From assembly GCA_945928585.1 (NCBI GenBank), contig CAMENQ010000027.1, positions 1-12,968 of the forward strand: a DNA stretch of 12,968 nt. The letters run 5' to 3'. The DNA comes from an uncultured Roseburia sp. (lineage in GTDB: Bacteria; Bacillota; Clostridia; Lachnospirales; Lachnospiraceae). Below, one piece after another: positions 1 to 6,910 of this stretch (position 1 is the first letter of the stretch; every line of letters starts with the position of its first letter). The notes beneath the pieces were generated by a model. The model was not told the DNA's origin. It saw only the letters and a program-made list of their open reading frames with translations, and searched no databases. The position numbers were made by a program, and so were the translations under genes.

Positions 1-1042
1 CTGCTGCAATAAAAATACCTGTAAGCTTTTCTTTTTTATCTTTTTCAGATGCTATAAAAAACAATCCCATACATGCAACATAGATGGCAGCATCCTCTTT
101 TACCATAAGGGACAGCAGGGCAAAAACAGCTATTCCTATATTTCTCTTTACCACAGGCAGCTTTTTGTTTTCCATAAAATAAAACAGCCATAAAAGAAGA
201 GGAGGAAGAAATTTATTTTCATGAAAATCATAAAACAGTCCGCTTCTCATTGTAGGATACAATAAAAACACCGCTACTATCCCTACAGTGATAAAGGCTG
301 AATATTTTTTATTTTTGCAAAGCAGATATACCGGAATGGCTCCCGATAAAACTATAAGAAGCTGAACTACTATCAATGTAACCGGATGAGGAAATATAAT
401 ATATACAGGTAAAATCAGGTAAAATACAGGTGAAAAATGAATGGCAAAATGAGAAAGAAAATAATTTCTCTCTGTGGTGGTCATTGGCATGCCTGTTTCC
501 TTCATATAATAAAACATCTGTGAAAAGATACCAAAATCAAAATTCGGTGTTTTAAACAGAAAAAACCGTAAAACAACAAGTGCACCTACATACAAAAAAG
601 TAGCCGCTCCTAAAATTATAAGTATAAGCTTTTGAGTTTTGTCGTTAAAATCGATATTTCTTAAAGAATATGGAAATCTTTTTAATACTGCACCTACTGC
701 AAACAGTACAAAAAAAACTGTAATAACCGTTAAATATATATCCTTTGATTCTATAAGCATTAAAAGTCCCAAAAATATAGAGGATATACAAAAAACAAGA
801 GCATCATTGTTATAAATTTTTGCTTTTGAAAGCAAAACATAAGCAAATGTCAGAATAAAAAATGCATCCAGTACCTCTAACATCCAGAATAATGTACTTA
901 TTTCTCCAACATAGCTGATAACAGTCCAATCTTTGTCTATGTATAATAAATTAAATAATGATACTATCAGTACTGAGGAAATAAGCCTGAAAAACAATCT
1001 TTCCCATTTGCTTAACTCTCTGTCCTTAACACCTGTATTCAT
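1..1042 (-). CDS. DUF2079 family multi-pass membrane protein, C-terminus cut by window edge
   Basis: The frame stays open from an ATG at 1042 to the left edge, giving 347 codons with no stop; the C-terminus lies outside the window. GGGAGG lies 7 bases upstream of the ATG and fixes the start. The protein is strongly hydrophobic with many predicted membrane segments. It carries the conserved pattern I associate with DUF2079: FDFGIFSQ near residue 168, SHFAIHFSP near 197, FPHP near 217, YDFHENKFLP near 271 and VKEDAAIY near 314. The loops rich in D, H and E between helices resemble GT-C-type glycosyltransferase folds, but no enzymatic role is established for this family as far as I know. Residues 1-165 form an N-terminal membrane region ahead of the recognisable domain. 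A terminator-like hairpin sits just upstream of its ribosome binding site, suggesting conditional expression. The family call is firm; the function is unknown. Confidence 0.88.
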   Translation of the reverse strand, partial: MNTGVKDRELSKWERLFFRLISSVLIVSLFNLLYIDKDWTVISYVGEISTLFWMLEVLDAFFILTFAYVLLSKAKIYNNDALVFCISSIFLGLLMLIESKDIYLTVITVFFVLFAVGAVLKRFPYSLRNIDFNDKTQKLILIILGAATFLYVGALVVLRFFLFKTPNFDFGIFSQMFYYMKETGMPMTTTERNYFLSHFAIHFSPVFYLILPVYIIFPHPVTLIVVQLLIVLSGAIPVYLLCKNKKYSAFITVGIVAVFLLYPTMRSGLFYDFHENKFLPPLLLWLFYFMENKKLPVVKRNIGIAVFALLSLMVKEDAAIYVACMGLFFIASEKDKKEKLTGIFIAA

Positions 1043-1059
1043 ATTAATCCTCCCGTTAT

Positions 1060-1087
1060 AAAAAAGTGCCGCTCGGCAGCGGCACTT
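1060..1087 (-). terminator. Terminator-like hairpin in the DUF2079 leader (possible attenuator)
   Basis: A perfect 10-bp stem (1064-1073 with 1078-1087) closes a 4-base loop and is followed on the minus strand by a U-tract that ends at 1060. The GGGAGG ribosome binding site of the DUF2079 gene begins about 5 bases later. There is no room for a promoter between this hairpin and the gene, so any transcript reaching the gene must read through it. Confidence 0.75.
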
Positions 1088-1089
1088 AT

Positions 1090-1109
1090 AAATTCGCATT
1101 CGCGAATTT
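1090..1109 (-). other. AT-rich hairpin in the DUF2079 leader
   Basis: A perfect 8-bp stem, AAATTCGC (1090-1097) with GCGAATTT (1102-1109), has a 4-base loop. It lies 2 bases from the terminator-like hairpin at 1064-1087. On the minus strand it is not followed by a U-tract, so it is not a terminator for the genes here. It could take part in folding of the leader RNA. Confidence 0.55.
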
Positions 1110-1110
1110 T

Positions 1111-1234
1111 TAGTTTCTTAATTTCACGCTGTTGCTTTAGTAATTTCCTATTATATAAAAAAGTCTCGCCAGACAGCGAGACTAGTTTCTTAATTCCACG
1201 CTGTTGCTTTAGGAATTTCCTATTATATAAAAAA
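1111..1234 (-). repeat. Two 52-bp direct repeats, 50/52 identical, separated by a terminator hairpin
   Basis: Bases 1111-1162 and 1183-1234 match at 50 of 52 positions, with a 72-bp period. The 20 bases between them are mostly the hairpin at 1162-1183. On the minus strand each copy starts at the end of a U-tract, contains TATAAT, and then a conserved CTAAAGCAACAGCGTG core. The two differences (1124/1196 and 1141/1213) fall on the two sides of one potential base pair: in copy 1183-1234, AATTCC and GGAATT can form a 6-bp stem, while copy 1111-1162 has an A-A mismatch there. I see no open reading frame or transposon end in them. Confidence 0.8.
1157..1183 (-). terminator. Second intrinsic terminator downstream of efp
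   Basis: An 8-bp perfect stem, AGTCTCGC (1162-1169) with GCGAGACT (1176-1183), has a 6-base loop and is followed by five further U residues on the minus strand (1161-1157). It lies between the two 52-bp repeats. Its own minus-strand U-tract begins the copy at 1111-1162. Confidence 0.75.
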
Positions 1235-1245
1235 TATAAATATCT

Positions 1246-1275
1246 AAAAAAAGCACCGTCAAAAACTGACGGTGC
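1246..1275 (-). terminator. efp transcription terminator
   Basis: A perfect 9-bp GC-rich stem (1253-1261 with 1267-1275) and a 5-base loop are followed by seven U residues on the minus strand (1252-1246). It begins 14 bases after the efp stop codon, the expected position for a Rho-independent terminator of that gene. Confidence 0.9.
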
Positions 1276-1289
1276 AATAAATCCATAGC

Positions 1290-1847
1290 CTATACCCTTG
1301 AAAGATACTCACCTGTTCTTGTATCAATCTTTATAATGTCATGCTGCTCTACGAATAATGGCACATATACTGTAGCTCCTGTTTCTACAATAGCCGGCTT
1401 TGTCGCACCTGTAGCTGTATCTCCCTTGAAGCCCGGCTCTGTATCTGTAATCTCAAGCTCTACAAAAAGAGGTGGCTCAATAGCAAAAACTTCACCGTTA
1501 TGTGAGCATATCTTAACCATCTCATTTTCCTTAACAAACTTAAGAGAATCTCCTACGCTGTCTTCATTTAAAGCTATCTGCTCAAATGTCTCAGTATCCA
1601 TAAAGTTATATAACTCACCGTCTGAATACAAATACTGCATATCCTTTCTCTCTATACGAGCCTGTGGGAACTTCTCTGTAGGACGGAATGTTTTTTCTAC
1701 AACACCGCCATTCTTAATATTCTTTAATTTTGTTCTTACGAATGCAGCTCCTTTTCCAGGCTTTACATGCTGGAATTCAATAATCTGGAATACATTTCCT
1801 TCAATTTCAACTGTTAATCCGTTTCTAAAATCGCCTGCTGATATCAT
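1290..1847 (-). CDS. efp: Translation elongation factor P
   Basis: The 185-residue protein is the normal length for EF-P, which binds between the ribosomal P and E sites and relieves stalling at polyproline stretches. The N-terminal KOW-like domain carries the tip loop KPGKGAAF (29-36), with Lys32 at the usual post-translationally modified position. The C-terminal OB domains include the conserved [24 protein letters not shown] region and end in [11 protein letters not shown], a typical EF-P terminus. AGGAGG sits 7 bases before the ATG. It has its own promoter (1903-1931) and a strong terminator 14 bases downstream, so it can be expressed alone. It lies at the end of a set containing aroD and aroK. 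The enzyme that would modify Lys32 is not in this window. Confidence 0.98.
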   Translation of the reverse strand: MISAGDFRNGLTVEIEGNVFQIIEFQHVKPGKGAAFVRTKLKNIKNGGVVEKTFRPTEKFPQARIERKDMQYLYSDGELYNFMDTETFEQIALNEDSVGDSLKFVKENEMVKICSHNGEVFAIEPPLFVELEITDTEPGFKGDTATGATKPAIVETGATVYVPLFVEQHDIIKIDTRTGEYLSRV

Positions 1848-1902
1848 TAAAAATCCTCCTTAATTACGTGCTCTGCATATATTAAAAGCACACATTAAAT
1901 AT

Positions 1903-1931
1903 ATTTTATAATATATAATACTTTTTTTCAA
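1903..1931 (-). promoter_or_regulatory. Sigma-A-type promoter for efp
   Basis: On the minus strand, TTGAAA (1931-1926) and TAAAAT (1908-1903) are separated by 17 bases. The predicted start near 1896 gives a leader of about 50 bases before the efp ATG. The surrounding sequence is extremely AT-rich, so alternative -10 elements nearby (for example TATAAA) are possible. Confidence 0.6.
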
Positions 1932-2005
1932 CTATTTTTTACAAAAGAAAGAGTATTATTTTTTTTATTTTTGCTTTTCTTTGGAATAATGCTGATATTT
2001 TATGG

Positions 2006-2710
2006 TTATTCCGGCATGCCAAGATAGTATCCCTGCAGATAGTCTACATTTGTTGTTAATATAAAATCCAGTTCCTCCCTGCATTCAATGCCCTCAGCAA
2101 GTACACGGATACCTCTGTCATGAAAACTGTTTACCAGTTCTATAAAGTAATCCTGCATTGTCTAGCTCTGATGTATTCCCTTTACAAAAGACCGGTCAAT
2201 TTTTATTTCATCCGGTTCAAAAATGTCTACTGCCATCATACTGCTTTTTCCCGAACCAAAATCATCAATGGCAACCCTTATGTTATTTGAACGAATCTGT
2301 TCTCTCTTTAAAACCCATTTATCAACATTCAATTCTGTGTATTCCAGAATTTCCACAAGCATATGCTTTGCAATATCGGGAAAGCACTTAAAAAAGATTT
2401 CTGATTCTTCACTGTTAAAACATTCTGATGGGAAGGAGTTGATAGATATTATCCCATTCATCTGCCGGTCATAATATTTTTTTGAAGCACCCAGGAATGT
2501 GGCAAGCTCTAATGTATGAAGACCTCCCTTCATACGATGTTCTTCAATTAATTGCAATGGTGTACTTCCAAGTGGGCGCATTAATGCCTCATGTCCTACT
2601 ATTTCCATTGATTTTTTTTCAAAAATCGACTGAAAAACAAAATCAATTTTCAATTCTCCAAGTTTTTCCGTCAATGCGTCATTTAACGGTAAGTCTGTAT
2701 ATTTTACCAT
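2006..2710 (-). pseudogene. Stand-alone EAL-domain c-di-GMP phosphodiesterase, interrupted by an in-frame TAG
   Basis: The frame from ATG 2710 gives 182 residues and then TAG at 2162-2164. The same frame continues without shift for 51 more codons to TAA at 2006-2008, completing an EAL domain of 234 codons. Before the stop: EALMR (41-45), N91, the E-x-T-E motif at 123-126, DDFG (149-152) and KIDRSF (170-175). After the stop: VLAEGIE (catalytic-type E206) and LQGY (Q226). Every metal- and substrate-binding position of an active EAL enzyme is therefore preserved, but two are beyond the stop. The 182-residue product should be inactive for c-di-GMP hydrolysis. The clean C-terminal remainder points to a recent nonsense change, a sequencing error or readthrough. 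The ribosome binding site is weak (AAAGAGAG). It lies 30 bases after aroK and probably shares its transcript. Confidence 0.88.
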
Positions 2711-2740
2711 ATTTTCTCTCTTTCTTATGTATTAATTATA

Positions 2741-3262
2741 TTACATATTACATTTCTCCAAAATTTCCTCTGCAATGGCTTTTACAGACCTGTCGTCTGT
2801 TTTTACAATTACATCTGCCACTGACAGGTATCTGTCCTTTCTTTTATTCATAAGTTCTGTAATAAAATCCAGATTCATATTTCCATTCAGAATAGGTCTG
2901 TCCTTTGAATTTTGTACTCTGCTTAATGTGGTCTCAGGTGTGGCTGTCAGCAAAACTATAACTCCGTTTTCTTTCATAATGTTGACATTTTCGTCCTTTA
3001 ACACTGCACCTCCTCCACACGAAACAATAACTCCGCTGTTTTTCTGTATTTCCTTTAAATGCTTTGTCTCTATAGTTCTGAAATACTCTTCTCCATGCTG
3101 TTCAAATATATCATTTATACTTAAGCCTTCCTTTTGAACTATATACGCATCCATATCAACTTCCTTTTTTCCCGTAAGCTTTGAAAGTTCTCTTGAAACT
3201 GTAGTTTTTCCGGCTCCCATAAAGCCGATAAGCATTATGTTTTTTTTGTTCTCCGTATTCAT
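2741..3262 (-). CDS. aroK: Shikimate kinase
   Basis: This 173-residue cytoplasmic P-loop kinase phosphorylates shikimate at the 3-hydroxyl using ATP in chorismate synthesis. Visible features are the Walker A motif GFMGAGKTT (13-21), the VDMD acidic pair (D36, D38), the shikimate-binding Arg in EEYFR (R62), CGGG (82-85), the LID arginine in RPIL (R122), and RKDRY near 141-145. Length is normal for AroK. An AAGGAT-type ribosome binding site lies upstream of the ATG. It follows aroD by 39 bases on the same strand, so the two shikimate enzymes are probably co-transcribed. The symbol aroK rather than aroL is conventional for single-copy enzymes. Confidence 0.96.
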   Translation of the reverse strand: MNTENKKNIMLIGFMGAGKTTVSRELSKLTGKKEVDMDAYIVQKEGLSINDIFEQHGEEYFRTIETKHLKEIQKNSGVIVSCGGGAVLKDENVNIMKENGVIVLLTATPETTLSRVQNSKDRPILNGNMNLDFITELMNKRKDRYLSVADVIVKTDDRSVKAIAEEILEKCNM

Positions 3263-3301
3263 CTTATATCCTTATCCTTTTTCTGTAATAATTTTTTGCT
3301 T

Positions 3302-4066
3302 TTATAATTGTAATAACTCCAATGTTTTTTTAAGTTCTTTTACATCTATCTGCCCTGGTGCCGAAGCCTTATCTGCCACTCCAAATGTAAGACATGATCC
3401 AAAAACCTCACCTGCTATGCGGCTTACCGCTCCCAGCTTTCCCATTGATATTGCAATGACCGGTATCTCAAGGCTTTCATCTGCGTCACATAATGCTGAC
3501 ATAAGAACAGAAACATCTTTTTTTGATTGTGGCATAACTGCTATCTTTGCTATGTCTGCGCCCTGATTTTCCATATATTTCAGACGTTCTGAAATATCAG
3601 ACCTTTCAGGTGTTTTTTCAAAATCATGGTTTGATGCAATAACCGGTATTTTTTTTGCCTTTGCATAAGCTGATAATTCTTTTAATATACTGTCATCAAA
3701 AAAAGCTTCCACATCTACTGCATCCACCATGCCACTGTCAATGGCAGTTTTAACAAGACTTTTATATTTTTCAGAGGATATTTCCCTTTCTCCTCCCTCT
3801 TTTTTGGTGCGGAAGGTAAATAGTAATGCCATATCTGAAATAATCTGTCTCACCTTTTTTAAAAGTTCCAACAGCCTGTCCTCATCAAATACATTTTCAA
3901 AAAAATCTATTCTAAGCTCTATAACATCAACTGCATCTCGGTACTCATTATGTATTTTTTTCATTTGGTCCGTAACAGCTTCATATGTTGTGCCTGTGAC
4001 AGGTACACATATCTTTGGCATTCCCTGACCTAATATAATATTCCTTACGTTTACTGTTTTTTTCAT
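3302..4066 (-). CDS. aroD: Type I 3-dehydroquinate dehydratase
   Basis: This 254-residue TIM-barrel enzyme converts 3-dehydroquinate to 3-dehydroshikimate through a Schiff base. The type I residues are in place: E50 and R52 in IELRID, R86 in FTFRTKKEGGE, catalytic H147 in ASNHDF, Schiff-base lysine K174 in AKIAVMP, R216 in the GAVSR segment, and the substrate-covering loop SAPGQI near 235-240. Length matches the bacterial type I family. AGGAGA lies about 9 bases upstream of the ATG. It sits 23 bases after the two-TM protein gene and 39 bases before aroK, inside the set that starts at the promoter at 6879-6907. Confidence 0.97.
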   Translation of the reverse strand: MKKTVNVRNIILGQGMPKICVPVTGTTYEAVTDQMKKIHNEYRDAVDVIELRIDFFENVFDEDRLLELLKKVRQIISDMALLFTFRTKKEGGEREISSEKYKSLVKTAIDSGMVDAVDVEAFFDDSILKELSAYAKAKKIPVIASNHDFEKTPERSDISERLKYMENQGADIAKIAVMPQSKKDVSVLMSALCDADESLEIPVIAISMGKLGAVSRIAGEVFGSCLTFGVADKASAPGQIDVKELKKTLELLQL

Positions 4067-4089
4067 TAAAATGTTCTCCTAACGGATTT

Positions 4090-4818
4090 TTATTTTTTGT
4101 TTTTACGTGTAAACAGTCTTATAAAAAAATTTTTAATTTTTGCAAAAAAGCCGTATTTTTTATCATTCAGATTTTCATTTTCAAAGTTTTCATTTTCAAA
4201 GTCTTCCATATTACCTATGTTGTACTTTTTATTACGGATTTTTCTGCTGTAATTTCCACTCTCATCAAATTCATCAAGACTGTAGCTTCTCCGTCTTTCA
4301 GTTATGTCATCATCTTCAAATTCATCATCAAGGGAATATTTTCTCATAGCTCTCCGCCTGTCCCTTTCTGACATATTTTCCGCCAGATGCTTATCCATAC
4401 GTGCATTTGCCACGCGCCTTTTAGCAGCCTCAAGTTCAAGTCTTTTTAACTCTTTAATCTCAAACTCCCGCACTTCCTTCTTTTTTCTTTTTTTCATACT
4501 TCTTATAAAAAGAAAAATAATCAATAAAGAAACTGCCGCTATTGCACCTGTAATAACATAACTTAAAGTCTTAGCCTTTTGATATTTTTCAGTTGTTTTA
4601 GCTGCACCCGATGCTGCATTCATAAATAAATCAGGATTCTTCCCTATAAACATGGCAGCAACACATGCCAGTGCCAATATGGCAAAAACTGCAAAAACCG
4701 TAAGAATATCCTGTGGGCTGTTGTATCTTTTTCTTTTTTTATCTACTTCCAGCTTTAATTTTTCCAAATCTTCCTCAGGTATACTTCCGTATTTTTCTTT
4801 ATTTTTACTTTTTTCCAT
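4090..4818 (-). CDS. Hypothetical two-TM protein with long charged C-terminal tail
   Basis: I do not recognise a family. I place the start at ATG 4818, because AAGGAG (4830-4835) lies 11 bases upstream; a longer frame from TTG 4857 would overlap the preceding gene and lacks a ribosome binding site. The 242-residue product has a charged N-terminus, a membrane segment near 38-59, a short Ala/Lys-rich loop, and a second membrane segment near 84-106 followed by a strongly basic stop (KKRKKK). Residues 110-160 look helical and possibly coiled. The acidic segment then contains YSLD twice (161 and 179) and FENEN twice (207-216). An amphipathic FFAKIKNFFIRLF helix and a basic tail end the protein. 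Both termini are predicted cytoplasmic. The gene begins 25 bases after the DUF815 ATPase stop, so a role as its membrane partner is possible but only inferred. Confidence 0.72.
   Translation of the reverse strand: MEKSKNKEKYGSIPEEDLEKLKLEVDKKRKRYNSPQDILTVFAVFAILALACVAAMFIGKNPDLFMNAASGAAKTTEKYQKAKTLSYVITGAIAAVSLLIIFLFIRSMKKRKKKEVREFEIKELKRLELEAAKRRVANARMDKHLAENMSERDRRRAMRKYSLDDEFEDDDITERRRSYSLDEFDESGNYSRKIRNKKYNIGNMEDFENENFENENLNDKKYGFFAKIKNFFIRLFTRKNKK
4172..4201. repeat. Perfect 15-bp tandem duplication inside the two-TM protein gene
   Basis: The 15-base unit TTTTCATTTTCAAAG occurs twice without a gap (4172-4186 and 4187-4201). It preserves frame and encodes the doubled FENEN segment in the acidic tail. 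Copy number may vary between strains by slippage. Confidence 0.85.
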
Positions 4819-4843
4819 ATTGTGCATCACTCCTTGTAATGTC

Positions 4844-6178
4844 TTAACGTGTTCCAAGCAGATAATTTATAAACTGCTGTGCTGTTCTGCCGGATATTCC
4901 TCCATGACTAAGCTCCCATTTATTTGCCTCTGCCTTAAGCTCCTCCTCACTTATGGTAAGACCTGCTTTTTTCGCCAGTCCGATAACAATATCAAAGTAT
5001 TCCTTCTGACTAGGTTTTTCATAGCTGATTGTTACACCAAATCTGTTTACAAGTGAAAGCTTTTCTTCCATGGTATCTGATTTATGCATTCCGTTACTGA
5101 TTTCCACATCATTTCTGTCGTTCCATGTCTCCTTAATAAGATGCCGTCTATTTGATGTGGCATAAATCAGTATATTTTCAGGTTTCGTTTCAACTCCGCC
5201 CTCGATTACTGCCTTTAAAAATTTATATTCTATCTCAAATTCCTCAAAGGACAAATCATCCATATAAATTATAAACTTGTAGTTTCTGTTTTTTATGGTG
5301 GCTATGACATTTGACAATTCCTTAAACTGATGCTTATAAATCTCAATTAGTCTTAAGCCCCTGTCATAATACTGGTTTACAATAGCTTTGATGCTGGTGG
5401 ATTTGCCTGTGCCGCTGTCTCCGAAAAGCAGTACATTATTTGCCTTTCTTCCCTCCACAAAAGCTTCCGTATTTTCAACAAGCTTTTTCTTTTGTATTTC
5501 ATAACCTATAAGGTCATCCAACATAACCCTGTCCATATTATTAATGGCGTAAAATTTAATATTTCCAATGGTATGTCCGTCTTCCATCTGTCCCAAGCTG
5601 TTATTATCAGCTATTCTGAAGGCTTTATTTAGTCCGAATATTCCCACACCATAATCCCTGTAAAAGCCTGTGATAATATCAAAGAATTCATTTTCATCCT
5701 TTGCTTTTTCCAGTTTTCGGCTTAATGAAATAACTTTTTCACTTACATTTTTGTTATACATAAGCTCCGGCTTTACTATGGACTTGTATTGTGATAACAC
5801 GCTAAAGCAATTTATGCCAAGTGCTTTTTCAATATCAGTGAAGTCATAATTGAAAAGCTCCATAAATGCTTTAAAATCATTTTTTGCAAATATATTTACG
5901 CTTCCGTCACCTGCACCAAGCTTTTCACATGTAATGGTAAATGGATTTTCATCTGTAATAAGTATATATGTAAGGTAATTATGCCACAAATTTTCATCAA
6001 AGCCGTAATCTGTGGCAACTTTAAGTATTCTCTTTATCTGGCATAATACCCTTGTAGTAAGTACATCCGTACTTTCGCTTTTATTTTCAAGCTTTTCACA
6101 TATGTCACTAAGCTCCATAAGTATAGAGTCCTTCGGCATATCGCCATATATAAGTAATTTTGAAATTATGTGGTTCAT
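4844..6178 (-). CDS. DUF815 family AAA+ ATPase
   Basis: This 444-residue predicted cytoplasmic protein has a roughly 215-residue N-terminal region with no motif I recognise, then an AAA+ domain of the DUF815 type. Motifs are Walker A GDSGTGKST (253-261), Walker B FIIYMDD (302-308), a sensor-1-like Asn in YATSNRRHLI (343), and NRFG with R379 as a candidate arginine finger. A C-terminal helical part contains ISGRTAQQF, which resembles a sensor-2 region. The family is widespread, but I know of no assigned substrate. Its ATG overlaps the stop of the HD gene (TAATG), with AAGGAA upstream, so the two are translationally coupled. The coupling suggests that the HD protein and this ATPase act together; this is inference. 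Confidence 0.9.
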   Translation of the reverse strand: MNHIISKLLIYGDMPKDSILMELSDICEKLENKSESTDVLTTRVLCQIKRILKVATDYGFDENLWHNYLTYILITDENPFTITCEKLGAGDGSVNIFAKNDFKAFMELFNYDFTDIEKALGINCFSVLSQYKSIVKPELMYNKNVSEKVISLSRKLEKAKDENEFFDIITGFYRDYGVGIFGLNKAFRIADNNSLGQMEDGHTIGNIKFYAINNMDRVMLDDLIGYEIQKKKLVENTEAFVEGRKANNVLLFGDSGTGKSTSIKAIVNQYYDRGLRLIEIYKHQFKELSNVIATIKNRNYKFIIYMDDLSFEEFEIEYKFLKAVIEGGVETKPENILIYATSNRRHLIKETWNDRNDVEISNGMHKSDTMEEKLSLVNRFGVTISYEKPSQKEYFDIVIGLAKKAGLTISEEELKAEANKWELSHGGISGRTAQQFINYLLGTR

Positions 6179-6819
6179 TATATCTTTCCTTCTTTAATAT
6201 AAATATTTGTATCATCATTAATAAATAAATCCGACTCAAGCTGAGCTAAAAACTCATTATACAGTCTGCTTTTCCGCTCCCATATTTCCCTTGCCCTCGG
6301 CGTAACCATGGAATTCGGCATATTGCTTTTAAATTTCATCATCCTGTCATAAGCATCCTTATAGCTTTCTGCACCTAGCTTTCCTGTCACAAGACAATCC
6401 CAAAGGACTCTCATTGTCCCCTCTTCATCCATCTGATCTGCCTCCATAAGAAGTGTCAGCTCAAGGGGAATATCAGTTCCAAGAAGATGCTTGTCAGAGT
6501 GCTGCTCTATCATATATGCCACCTTATCAGTAAGCTTTTCATCAAAGCCTTCCTTCTTAGCAAACTCCCTGAATATAGCCGCCCCTCTTTTACCATGTTC
6601 TTTTCTGTCCTTATCCTCATAGCCTATATCGTGAAATACAGCCGCCAGATACAACGCTTCCCTGTCTGCTTCAATTCCCTCTGATATAATATCCAGCCAC
6701 TTAATAACACGCTTTGTATGCTCAAATCTGTCCCTGAAGGTCTGTTCAGGATTTTCGGATTTTATGCCATTGTGGGCTGTAAGATAATCCCTTACATAAT
6801 TCAAATATTGTTCGTACAT
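6178..6819 (-). CDS. HD-domain phosphohydrolase
   Basis: The 213-residue protein carries a complete metal-binding HD signature: H34 in RFEHTKRV, H63-D64 in FHDIGY, H107 in EQHSD and D128 in EADQMDEEG. Additional family-like residues include H75 in EHGKRGA. These predict a divalent-metal-dependent phosphomonoesterase or phosphodiesterase. The substrate cannot be read from the sequence; nucleotides and signalling nucleotides are the usual ones in the superfamily. No signal peptide or membrane segment is visible. AAGGAA lies upstream of the ATG. It is the first gene after the promoter at 6879-6907, and its stop overlaps the start of the DUF815 ATPase by one base. Confidence 0.9.
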   Translation of the reverse strand: MYEQYLNYVRDYLTAHNGIKSENPEQTFRDRFEHTKRVIKWLDIISEGIEADREALYLAAVFHDIGYEDKDRKEHGKRGAAIFREFAKKEGFDEKLTDKVAYMIEQHSDKHLLGTDIPLELTLLMEADQMDEEGTMRVLWDCLVTGKLGAESYKDAYDRMMKFKSNMPNSMVTPRAREIWERKSRLYNEFLAQLESDLFINDDTNIYIKEGKI

Positions 6820-6878
6820 TATAACATTTCCTTCTTGTATTCTATGCTGTATACCAGCGATTTTTTTGCTTTAGCAAC

Positions 6879-6907
6879 ATTATACCCTTTACAATGCTAT
6901 AAATCAA
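6879..6907 (-). promoter_or_regulatory. Sigma-A-type promoter for the HD/DUF815/aroD/aroK gene set
   Basis: On the minus strand, TTGATT (6907-6902) and a perfect TATAAT (6884-6879) have a 17-base spacer. The predicted start near 6872 leaves a leader of about 50 bases before the HD gene. The -35 element begins 4 bases after the ABC-B stop, and I see no terminator between them, so readthrough from the ABC operon could add to expression. Confidence 0.8.
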
Positions 6908-6910
6908 TAA

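Noticed and set aside
1111..1234. Tandem repeats as a type III toxin-antitoxin RNA or a CRISPR remnant
   Set aside because: There are only two copies of 52 bp, the interval is a terminator hairpin, and no toxin or cas gene is adjacent.
1983..2012. GGAATAA/TTATTCC inverted repeat at the end of the EAL gene, considered as its terminator
   Set aside because: The 7-bp AT-rich stem has a 16-base loop and is followed on the minus strand by A-rich, not U-rich, sequence. It does not meet the form of an intrinsic terminator.
2162..2164. TAG in the EAL gene as a recoded sense codon (pyrrolysine or suppressor)
   Set aside because: efp ends in TAG at a normal family terminus, no pyrrolysine genes are visible, and the context after the stop is not a known readthrough signal. 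Nonsense mutation or sequencing error is simpler.
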